Part shown: piece after piece, positions 55,693 through 64,000 of the stretch
Layout of the letters: each line of letters begins with the position of its first letter
Position numbering within the stretch: the first letter of the stretch is position 1
Assembly (NCBI GenBank): GCA_035772405.1
Contig: JAYKKM010000257.1
Span: forward strand, 287,001 to 351,000
DNA length: 64,000 nucleotides
Origin: Chrysogorgia sp. JL179-B06
Taxonomy: Eukaryota > Cnidaria > Anthozoa > Scleralcyonacea > Chrysogorgiidae
Direction of reading: 5' to 3'
Translations under genes and position numbers: made by a program
Notes under the pieces: generated by a model
What the model saw: only the letters and a program-made list of their open reading frames with translations
Told to the model about the DNA's origin: nothing
Databases searched by the model: none

Positions 55693-58418
55693 ATGCCTAA
55701 CCTTAAGAAGTTTCGTCAAAGTCTCCGTCACGAAATGGTAAGTTATTTGCTTCCTTTTTTACCGTCGATCAGTAATCATGCTCTACGTTTGTTTGACCTT
55801 ATTTTATCTAAAACCCGTTTTTCCAGTCACATTACTTTTATTAGTCGTTGTTTATATCGGGGGGTCATTCCCTACGGTTTTAGATCCTCTTTTGATTTAT
55901 TGTCTTTTAATCTCCCCGCTATCGATCGTCGTTATTCCCATCACATATCAGCGGCTTGTTCGAGTCATTCCCGTCGTTTGATGCGTATCACTATTAAATC
56001 TATGTCCAGTAATTTACAACATACTGATGACTACATCTCGGGATGTAAGTCCTCTCTCTCCCAGGTCTGCCCACCTATTTTGTTTACCGCTATCGTTCAA
56101 CAAATTCGCATGCTAAATTCCAGACTCTATGTTTTTCTTAAAGACGTTAAGGCGTCCAAATTGGCCAAATTACTGGGTCCTTCCCCGAATCCCTCCCAAA
56201 GCACTAGTTCCTCTAACGAAGTCACTCGTCTAGTTTTCACTATTCCCTCTGATTTGCCATTATCTGACCCCGAGAGATCTTTTCTTGCGAAAGGTCTCAA
56301 GTTTGTTCCCAACTCCGGGCCCATCGATCTATTTTCAGTTAAAGAGGATACCGAATCTTTCTTCCGCCGCATGCGCCTCAAAGCCTTTTTTCATGATAAG
56401 CCCACTTTCAATAGCAATAAGGATATTTTCGAAGAACTCAACCCCAAGAAGTCGTCTTGGTCTCCATCCGAAGGTGATTTTTCTTCCCTTGATCTTTTCG
56501 TAAGACAATGCCGCCATGACATTGATAAATTGCAACCTCCGCGCAGAAAACAAGTTCATAACCTTAACAAAGAAGAGCTTCTAGCTTTGAATTCATTACG
56601 ATGCCGAAATGACGTTGTCATAAAACCTGCGGACAAAGGTGGCGCTGTAGTTGTCTGGAGAGCGGACTTGTATCGACAAGAGGCTCTTCGTCAACTCAGC
56701 GACACCATCTTTTATACTAAGTTGAATTCCGATCCCACTCAATCTCACCAAAAATCCGTCAAAACTACCATCAAGAATTTCATCCAAGCCGGTGAATTGC
56801 CTGCCTCTGCATCTAACCTTATATTAACAACCCCCAGAACGCCTGTCATATATTTCCTACCTAAAATCCATAAACCTAACAATCCTGGCAGGCCGATTGT
56901 TTCCGCTTGTAGTTGCCCCACCGAGCTCGTTTCCAGTTTTCTAGACAACGTTATGTATCCTTTGGTTAAGAAGTTGCCTTCTTATATCAAAGATACTAAA
57001 CATGCCTTGCAAATTTTCGACCAGTTACGTTTCAGTAGTTCCGATAAATTTATTTTCACGATGGACGTCAAGTCCTTATACACCGTCATTCCCCATTGTG
57101 ATGGCCTTGAAGCTCTGAAGTTTTTCTTTGATCAGCGCACTAATTTAGAACCCTCCACAACCACGTTACTCCGCTTAGCAGAACTAGTGCTTACCCTTAA
57201 CAATTTTTCGTTTGATGGTGAACATTATCAACAAATAAGTGGTGTTGCGATGGGCACCAAAATGGGTCCAAGCTATGCTAATTTATTTGTTGGTTATGTT
57301 GAAAAACAGATCTTTGAACAATACACGGGTCCCTTGCCTGATTTTTTCGGAAGATTTATCGATGACTGTTTAGGAACAGCGTCGTGTTCACGTGTCCTTT
57401 TAGAGCAGTTCATCAACTTTGTTGATGATTTTCATCCTGCTCTGAAGTTCACGTGGGAAATCAGCGAGACCTCTGTGTCGTTCCTTGATATTTTAATTTC
57501 GATTAATGGTGATTCGCTGAAAACGTCGGTCTCGTACAAGCCTACTGACTCCCATAGTTATCTTCTATTTTCATCCTCTCATCCCAACCACACTAAGCAA
57601 TCCATCCCTTACTCTCAATTCTTGCGTCTTCGCCGCTTATGTAGCGACGACCAAGATTTTCAAGTCAAATCAATGGAAATGAGATCTTTTTTTGTCCAAC
57701 GTGGTTACCCTACCAACCTTTTAGACCTCGCCGTTCAGAAAGCTTTTCTCGTCCCCGTTTAGACGCCCTTGAACCATCTTTGGAACGAGTTTCAAACAAT
57801 AAAATTCCTTTAGTTCTAACATTTCATCCTTTCAATTTTAAAGTTAAAAATATTATTAATCGGAATTTTCACATTTTACAAAATGATCCTGAGACGTCAG
57901 CCATTTTCACCGACAACCCTTTGGTATCTTTTCGCCGTAATAAAAACATTCGTGACTCCTTAGTACATAGTGCCCTTAAACAAAATACCTCGGCACCAGC
58001 GGGAACATTTTCTTGCGGCCGTTCCCGCTGTAACACATGCGCTTTTCTCAATCCCACTACAGTTATTACTGCCCCCAAATTCGACCACACTATCCGTCAT
58101 GCTTTTTCATGCACGTCCACCAACATAATTTATTGCATTTCATGCGATAAATGCCCTAAAATCTACATCGGTGAAACTGGGCGACGTCTTTCAGACAGGT
58201 TTGCTGAACATCTTCGTTCCGTGAGGATCAATGATGGTGACAAACCTGTAGCCCGCCATTTCAACAGCTCCAACCATTTGGTTTCAGACATGAAAGTCTG
58301 TGCCATCCTTCCCATCTCCGGTGGCAACGATAACCGCAAGCGTCAAGAGAAGCGTCTCATTTTTAAACTTGGCACCACACATCCTCTTGGTCTTAACGAA
58401 CGTTTTTCTTTTATTTAA
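55693..58418 (+). pseudogene. PLE copy 2, complete but frameshifted
   Basis: Starts at the ATG of MPNLKKFRQS. Identical in content to copy 3 until near 57753, where a run of five C has become four, putting a TAG stop at 57760. The rest, including the GIY-YIG domain, continues in another frame to 58418. The change is in a homopolymer, so a sequencing error cannot be excluded. Confidence 0.9.
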
Positions 58419-58748
58419 TTTCCTACAAGTTTTTGGTTATTTTAGTTTGCTTGGAACCTTTATTATTATTAATTTTTTATTATTCGCGTATGCATTTTCA
58501 TTCCTTTTCAAATTTTTTGTTTCTTATGCTAATATTATCGCCTAATCCCCTTGAATATTGGACCTGTCATTTCTCCCGCCCCCTCAGTCTGCTTGCTGAT
58601 CGACTGTTAAAAATAGCAAATGATCTTACGTTTCCCATCTCATTAATTATTAGTTTGTTTATCTCCCGTGCATTTGATTGGCTACTTTCTACTTGTGACA
58701 CCCTTTTGGCATATATATAAGCCCTATTTATTTCATTTCATCTCGTCT

Positions 58749-58783
58749 TACTCTGATGAAGGGCTCCGCTCGAAACGTCAGTA
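58749..58783 (+). ncRNA. Hammerhead-like motif at PLE junction 2
   Basis: Identical to the motif at 55540-55574; presumed cleavage between 58779 and 58780. Confidence 0.65.
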
Positions 58784-58901
58784 TCTCGTCACTAAATTCT
58801 TGGCAGTTTACCACCTTTTCACTTTGCTATATATTCAAAACACTGTCTACGCAGCACTCTACTTTTTTACTACTCTCGGATATTCTATATACCGCTGCGA
58901 C

Positions 58902-61628
58902 ATGCCTAACCTTAAGAAGTTTCGTCAAAGTCTCCGTCACGAAATGGTAAGTTATTTGCTTCCTTTTTTACCGTCGATCAGTAATCATGCTCTACGTTTG
59001 TTTGACCTTATTTTATCTAAAACCCGTTTTTCCAGTCACATTACTTTTATTAGTCGTTGTTTATATCGGGGGGTCATTCCCTACGGTTTTAGATCCTCTT
59101 TTGATTTATTGTCTTTTAATCTCCCCGCTATCGATCGTCGTTATTCCCATCACATATCAGCGGCTTGTTCGAGTCATTCCCGTCGTTTGATGCGTATCAC
59201 TATTAAATCTATGTCCAGTAATTTACAACATACTGATGACTACATCTCGGGATGTAAGTCCTCTCTCTCCCAGGTCTGCCCACCTATTTTGTTTACCGCT
59301 ATCGTTCAACAAATTCGCATGCTAAATTCCAGACTCTATGTTTTTCTTAAAGACGTTAAGGCGTCCAAATTGGCCAAATTACTGGGTCCTTCCCCGAATC
59401 CCTCCCAAAGCACTAGTTCCTCTAACGAAGTCACTCGTCTAGTTTTCACTATTCCCTCTGATTTGCCATTATCTGACCCCGAGAGATCTTTTCTTGCGAA
59501 AGGTCTCAAGTTTGTTCCCAACTCCGGGCCCATCGATCTATTTTCAGTTAAAGAGGATACCGAATCTTTCTTCCGCCGCATGCGCCTCAAAGCCTTTTTT
59601 CATGATAAGCCCACTTTCAATAGCAATAAGGATATTTTCGAAGAACTCAACCCCAAGAAGTCGTCTTGGTCTCCATCCGAAGGTGATTTTTCTTCCCTTG
59701 ATCTTTTCGTAAGACAATGCCGCCATGACATTGATAAATTGCAACCTCCGCGCAGAAAACAAGTTCATAACCTTAACAAAGAAGAGCTTCTAGCTTTGAA
59801 TTCATTACGATGCCGAAATGACGTTGTCATAAAACCTGCGGACAAAGGTGGCGCTGTAGTTGTCTGGAGAGCGGACTTGTATCGACAAGAGGCTCTTCGT
59901 CAACTCAGCGACACCATCTTTTATACTAAGTTGAATTCCGATCCCACTCAATCTCACCAAAAATCCGTCAAAACTACCATCAAGAATTTCATCCAAGCCG
60001 GTGAATTGCCTGCCTCTGCATCTAACCTTATATTAACAACCCCCAGAACGCCTGTCATATATTTCCTACCTAAAATCCATAAACCTAACAATCCTGGCAG
60101 GCCGATTGTTTCCGCTTGTAGTTGCCCCACCGAGCTCGTTTCCAGTTTTCTAGACAACGTTATGTATCCTTTGGTTAAGAAGTTGCCTTCTTATATCAAA
60201 GATACTAAACATGCCTTGCAAATTTTCGACCAGTTACGTTTCAGTAGTTCCGATAAATTTATTTTCACGATGGACGTCAAGTCCTTATACACCGTCATTC
60301 CCCATTGTGATGGCCTTGAAGCTCTGAAGTTTTTCTTTGATCAGCGCACTAATTTAGAACCCTCCACAACCACGTTACTCCGCTTAGCAGAACTAGTGCT
60401 TACCCTTAACAATTTTTCGTTTGATGGTGAACATTATCAACAAATAAGTGGTGTTGCGATGGGCACCAAAATGGGTCCAAGCTATGCTAATTTATTTGTT
60501 GGTTATGTTGAAAAACAGATCTTTGAACAATACACGGGTCCCTTGCCTGATTTTTTCGGAAGATTTATCGATGACTGTTTAGGAACAGCGTCGTGTTCAC
60601 GTGTCCTTTTAGAGCAGTTCATCAACTTTGTTGATGATTTTCATCCTGCTCTGAAGTTCACGTGGGAAATCAGCGAGACCTCTGTGTCGTTCCTTGATAT
60701 TTTAATTTCGATTAATGGTGATTCGCTGAAAACGTCGGTCTCGTACAAGCCTACTGACTCCCATAGTTATCTTCTATTTTCATCCTCTCATCCCAACCAC
60801 ACTAAGCAATCCATCCCTTACTCTCAATTCTTGCGTCTTCGCCGCTTATGTAGCGACGACCAAGATTTTCAAGTCAAATCAATGGAAATGAGATCTTTTT
60901 TTGTCCAACGTGGTTACCCTACCAACCTTTTAGACCTCGCCGTTCAGAAAGCTTTTCTCGTCCCCCGTTTAGACGCCCTTGAACCATCTTTGGAACGAGT
61001 TTCAAACAATAAAATTCCTTTAGTTCTAACATTTCATCCTTTCAATTTTAAAGTTAAAAATATTATTAATCGGAATTTTCACATTTTACAAAATGATCCT
61101 GAGACGTCAGCCATTTTCACCGACAACCCTTTGGTATCTTTTCGCCGTAATAAAAACATTCGTGACTCCTTAGTACATAGTGCCCTTAAACAAAATACCT
61201 CGGCACCAGCGGGAACATTTTCTTGCGGCCGTTCCCGCTGTAACACATGCGCTTTTCTCAATCCCACTACAGTTATTACTGCCCCCAAATTCGACCACAC
61301 TATCCGTCATGCTTTTTCATGCACGTCCACCAACATAATTTATTGCATTTCATGCGATAAATGCCCTAAAATCTACATCGGTGAAACTGGGCGACGTCTT
61401 TCAGACAGGTTTGCTGAACATCTTCGTTCCGTGAGGATCAATGATGGTGACAAACCTGTAGCCCGCCATTTCAACAGCTCCAACCATTTGGTTTCAGACA
61501 TGAAAGTCTGTGCCATCCTTCCCATCTCCGGTGGCAACGATAACCGCAAGCGTCAAGAGAAGCGTCTCATTTTTAAACTTGGCACCACACATCCTCTTGG
61601 TCTTAACGAACGTTTTTCTTTTATTTAA
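58902..61628 (+). CDS. Penelope-like reverse transcriptase with GIY-YIG endonuclease, apparently intact (908 aa)
   Basis: Copies PLE RNA into DNA at a site cut by its own endonuclease. The start MPNLKKFRQSLRHEM is chosen because the open frame extends 78 codons further upstream only by running through the ribozyme-like junction. RT blocks: FLPKIHKPNNPGRPIVSACS (about 388-407), IFTMDVKSLYTVIPH (Asp458), QQISGVAMGTKMGPSYANLF (about 513-532), RFIDDCLG with catalytic FIDD (555-558), and a PLE-type thumb KPTDSHSYLLFSSSHPNHTK (from 616). A cysteine cluster (775, 780, 783, 807) precedes IIYCISCDKCPKIYIGETG (812-830), the GIY-YIG motif with the CxxC insert typical of PLEs, and the conserved Glu in RKRQEKRLIFKLG. 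Length, domain order and absence of stops suggest a potentially active element. It resembles the Poseidon/Neptune groups, though this assignment is by eye. Confidence 0.93.
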   Translation: MPNLKKFRQSLRHEMVSYLLPFLPSISNHALRLFDLILSKTRFSSHITFISRCLYRGVIPYGFRSSFDLLSFNLPAIDRRYSHHISAACSSHSRRLMRITIKSMSSNLQHTDDYISGCKSSLSQVCPPILFTAIVQQIRMLNSRLYVFLKDVKASKLAKLLGPSPNPSQSTSSSNEVTRLVFTIPSDLPLSDPERSFLAKGLKFVPNSGPIDLFSVKEDTESFFRRMRLKAFFHDKPTFNSNKDIFEELNPKKSSWSPSEGDFSSLDLFVRQCRHDIDKLQPPRRKQVHNLNKEELLALNSLRCRNDVVIKPADKGGAVVVWRADLYRQEALRQLSDTIFYTKLNSDPTQSHQKSVKTTIKNFIQAGELPASASNLILTTPRTPVIYFLPKIHKPNNPGRPIVSACSCPTELVSSFLDNVMYPLVKKLPSYIKDTKHALQIFDQLRFSSSDKFIFTMDVKSLYTVIPHCDGLEALKFFFDQRTNLEPSTTTLLRLAELVLTLNNFSFDGEHYQQISGVAMGTKMGPSYANLFVGYVEKQIFEQYTGPLPDFFGRFIDDCLGTASCSRVLLEQFINFVDDFHPALKFTWEISETSVSFLDILISINGDSLKTSVSYKPTDSHSYLLFSSSHPNHTKQSIPYSQFLRLRRLCSDDQDFQVKSMEMRSFFVQRGYPTNLLDLAVQKAFLVPRLDALEPSLERVSNNKIPLVLTFHPFNFKVKNIINRNFHILQNDPETSAIFTDNPLVSFRRNKNIRDSLVHSALKQNTSAPAGTFSCGRSRCNTCAFLNPTTVITAPKFDHTIRHAFSCTSTNIIYCISCDKCPKIYIGETGRRLSDRFAEHLRSVRINDGDKPVARHFNSSNHLVSDMKVCAILPISGGNDNRKRQEKRLIFKLGTTHPLGLNERFSFI

Positions 61629-61958
61629 TTTCCTACAAGTTTTTGGTTATTTTAGTTTGCTTGGAACCTTTATTATTATTAATTTTTTATTATTCGCGTA
61701 TGCATTTTCATTCCTTTTCAAATTTTTTGTTTCTTATGCTAATATTATCGCCTAATCCCCTTGAATATTGGACCTGTCATTTCTCCCGCCCCCTCAGTCT
61801 GCTTGCTGATCGACTGTTAAAAATAGCAAATGATCTTACGTTTCCCATCTCATTAATTATTAGTTTGTTTATCTCCCGTGCATTTGATTGGCTACTTTCT
61901 ACTTGTGACACCCTTTTGGCATATATATAAGCCCTATTTATTTCATTTCATCTCGTCT

Positions 61959-61993
61959 TACTCTGATGAAGGGCTCCGCTCGAAACGTCAGTA
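61959..61993 (+). ncRNA. Hammerhead-like motif at PLE 3' end
   Basis: Third identical copy; presumed cleavage between 61989 and 61990. Followed by only 46 bp of element before the right target duplication. Confidence 0.65.
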
Positions 61994-62039
61994 TCTCGTC
62001 ACTAAATTCTTGGCAGTTTACCACCTTTTCACTTTGCTA

Positions 62040-62051
62040 TATACTAACTAC
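62040..62051 (+). repeat. Right 12-bp target duplication of the PLE array
   Basis: TATACTAACTAC, exact copy of 53374-53385. Confidence 0.85.
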
Positions 62052-62740
62052 AGTTCAATTTGGCTCCTAACAGTAAAAGATAGTTTATGTATGTTTATAT
62101 ACGTAACGCTGGTACTCTATAAAGGATGTTTAAAAAATATTAAAAGGTGTGTACAATCTACAGTTCAATTTGGCTCCTCTGACAGTAAAAGATAGTTTAT
62201 GTCTGTTTGTACGTGAAGCTGGATACTCTGAATTTCATAAAGCGTTTGAATTATTTTACTCGTTGAATTATCCCGTCTGAGCGCCAATATGAGTCAACTG
62301 TGTTCCTTGGTAAGCCAATTACATCTATAGACACCTGTTCTGTGCTCTTTCGATATCTTCCTCCGCGTAGGCAGGTAGGCCTCCCCAGATTGGTGAAGCA
62401 TACTCGAGCAACGGTCTGATCTTTGTGAGGAAAGTGGTGAGTCCTACATCTTTAGGAAGATTAGCCAATTCCTACAGATTCTTACTAGGTAATACATCCT
62501 CTTGTTTGCTCTGGTCACCGGACACATGAGTGTTCCACTTTAAGTCATTCTGGGCTAACTCCAAGAAGCTTAAACTCCTTGACTGTCTCCAATGTCTTCC
62601 CTCCAACGTTTATACTATCAGGTTCCGGGCAGGATTTCTTGAAACTTATCCACATGTCCTTAGTTTTTTAGCATTTATATCCATTATATTTTCCGGCTTG
62701 TCCGTATTTAGAAATCAGAGGAAGAACGCTTACTCGTGTT
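62052..62740 (-). pseudogene. CR1/RTE-like LINE relic interrupted by the PLE array
   Basis: Minus strand encodes EYASPIWGGLPAYAEEDIER and AQNRCL near 62320-62400, the typical LINE RT C-terminal segment, followed by stops. CAGTTCAATTTGGCTCCT with CAGTAAAAGATAGTTTATGT is tandemly duplicated (62051-62100 and 62160-62200) in the 3' part. Confidence 0.75.
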
Positions 62741-62825
62741 AGAACTATTTCATCAAAGCCCAGCAATTAATAACTCGTAGGTACAACATTTTAGTCGAAT
62801 ATTTTAATATAGCTGACGTTTCGTT

Positions 62826-62905
62826 GTATATATAGAGCGCCGATGCGTTGATTCGGAGACCTCGGATTCGATTCCCGATTGGGGCAGACCGATTTTTTAT
62901 AGACA
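62826..62905 (+). mobile_element. tRNA-derived SINE fragment
   Basis: TAGAGCGCCGATGCG followed by a B box GGATTCGATTCCCG and GGGGCAGACCGATTTTTTAT. The A box is truncated. A minus-strand remnant GAAACGTCAGC (62808-62818) of a PLE tail precedes it. Confidence 0.55.
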
Positions 62906-63084
62906 TATATTTGACCATTAGTAAATCCTCTCTTCATCTACAATTGTTTTAAAGCCTCCTGTATACAAGAGCCGTTGATAAGCTCGCTACTTGAGAAAGT
63001 CCTGCGAGAAGCTTCGCTCTAGCTACTTCGTCGAATATGAGATGTCTTCCTGTAGAGATTTGAGAGTCGGGGCGATGTATAAAT

Positions 63085-63160
63085 ATGCCATATGATGTTT
63101 GACTGTTCTGACCGTGTCCTCAGGTTCGATTTCCGGTTGGGACAGTCAGATTTTTCATAT
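63085..63160 (+). mobile_element. tRNA-derived SINE fragment, second copy
   Basis: CCTCAGGTTCGATTTCCGG and GGGACAGTCAGATTTTTCAT parallel the fragment at 62826-62905. Confidence 0.5.
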
Positions 63161-63224
63161 TAATTCTGTCAAGGAACTGCCCGTCTCAAAGTTTAAAAAA
63201 ATCAGATAACTCAGTCACGATAAA

Positions 63225-63785
63225 AAACTTTTTAAAAACTTTATTTTCAACGTCTCGGGGTACAGCCCCTTTGTCAAGAAACACGAGTTTACAAGAGTTC
63301 GTAGGCTTTTATAGACAGGCTCTTATTACATATGCAAAGTTTAGGAATAATATAACATGTTTATAAAGTAGAATATTTAAATGAAGTCTCGTAAATTGAG
63401 TCCCTGGAACCCCTCCCTGTTAGTAGGTTCATTTACGTTTGTCTTATCGATATTAATCTTTACTCTCATATCCACAATATCATTATGGCCAGTTTCAAGA
63501 AAATGAGAATAAAGATTCTCACCACTGAGCTATTCCTCTATGCCCTTTACTATACCTATTCATGATACTCTTGTGGTTGTTGAAACGCTTTCTAAAAGAT
63601 GTAACTGTGCTTCCAACATAAATCTTGCCACAAGTTTTACACGATATAATGTAAATCACTCCTGCCGAATCACAATCAAATGAAAAATTCGTAACAAATG
63701 TACACTCCGGTCCATCGAACGTACAGCTTTCATCAACAAATTTACATATTTGGCAGCGTGATTCAGTGCACTGTTCAAGTCAAGA
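63225..63785 (-). pseudogene. Divergent Penelope-like element, C-terminal fragment
   Basis: On the minus strand CTESRCQICKFVDESCTFDG leads into VIYIISCKTCGKIYVGSTV and SFRKRFNNHKS, a GIY-YIG domain with the PLE-type CxxC insert but quite different from the array family. Stops follow. Its tail (63253-63290) reads TTGACAA, A, GGGG-CTGTA-CCCC, GAGACGTT, a degenerate version of the hammerhead-like layout. No RT is attached; the sequence beyond 63785 is unrecognised. Confidence 0.8.
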
Positions 63786-64000
63786 ACCACGCCGCCAGTA
63801 ACTTCAATAAGGGGGGTTAAACTCTGTTCAGAAGGACTCCCAGTAATGTATTATTCTGGGCTCAACTTGGCCTTGCCGAACCATTTTGATGATGTTGTTG
63901 ACAAGTTAAAAACATGAAATTTAGTCTTTGATAAAAATTACAGGCCACACCCTAGTATGAATGTTTCTGGCAGGTGGCCAAGTCGTTTTAGAAATTTTAT
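63786..64000. other. Right edge, unrecognised
   Basis: No domain or repeat recognised. Confidence 0.4.

Larger units (their letters stand above)
53386..62039 (+). mobile_element. Head-to-tail Penelope-like element array
   Basis: Three near-identical units in the same direction: a 5'-truncated unit (53386-55570), a unit of 3209 bp (55571-58779) and one of 3210 bp (58780-61989), plus a 50-bp tail. Unit boundaries are placed at the presumed ribozyme cleavage point. The first unit starts abruptly within the coding region, directly after the left target duplication, and the last ends at TTTCACTTTGCTA directly before the right one. Only a few single-base differences separate the units, so the array is young. 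Tandem copies with a truncated leader are the known arrangement of PLEs (pseudo-LTRs). Confidence 0.93.

Noticed and set aside
58668..58901. N-terminal extension of 78 residues on the intact PLE frame (and the same at 55459-55692)
   Set aside because: This stretch runs through the 3' UTR, TATA-like and ribozyme-like region of the preceding unit; the ATG at 58902 is the natural start.

Overview
The window is animal nuclear DNA, AT-rich, gene-poor and full of transposons. Spliced exons, an intronless class A GPCR, tRNA-derived SINEs, CR1/L2-like LINEs and several families of Penelope-like elements (PLEs) all point to a metazoan. The mix of PLE tails, TTAA-target MITEs and hairpin MITEs is most like a cnidarian (anthozoan), but that is an inference. 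No bacterial operons, CRISPR arrays or rRNA genes are present.

Only two host genes can be supported. On the minus strand, 837-5757 holds two exons of a hydantoinase A/oxoprolinase-type ATPase gene, whose later exons lie beyond the left edge. Its intron carries about 2.1 kb of a CTACC/TTACC satellite. On the plus strand, 28706-29611 is a single-exon seven-transmembrane receptor of 301 residues. Almost everything else is mobile or repeat DNA.

Layout: 1-6000, hydantoinase gene with a MITE, a 44-bp perfect palindrome and the satellite; 6283-7023, a hAT-type MITE with 8-bp target duplication; 7500-9270, nested inverted and direct repeats with tRNA-like SINEs; 11590-13710, hairpin and TIR MITEs ending in a palindrome with two facing hammerhead-like motifs; 14589-16332, an inverted pair of PLE 3' halves; 16333-21250, (TA)n tracts, ribozyme-like tails and another PLE-derived palindrome; 21465-25215, TTAA MITEs and two LINE relics; 25870-28530, nested inverted repeats and minisatellite; 28706-29611, GPCR; 29805-33700, mariner-type MITE, hairpin MITEs, PLE tails and an 11-bp minisatellite; 33700-36900, MITE plus LINE relics; 38049-49240, many MITEs (several nested, some with empty-site paralogues), a large palindrome and a LINE; 49525-49757, a short PLE insertion made of tandem ribozyme-bearing monomers.

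The most striking structure is 53386-62039: a head-to-tail PLE array with one 5'-truncated copy, one complete copy with a single-base frameshift, and one apparently intact copy (908-residue RT plus GIY-YIG endonuclease). A hammerhead-like motif lies at every junction, and the whole array is bounded by one 12-bp target duplication (53374-53385 and 62040-62051). It sits inside the 3' end of an older LINE. Across the window at least six diverged PLE tails share a CUGANGA-N-stem-GAAACGU fold. Their stem II sequences differ but remain paired, each with one extra nucleotide before the stem. A strictly canonical hammerhead also occurs at 16412-16453. This family of ribozyme-like retroelement tails is the best candidate for an under-described system here.
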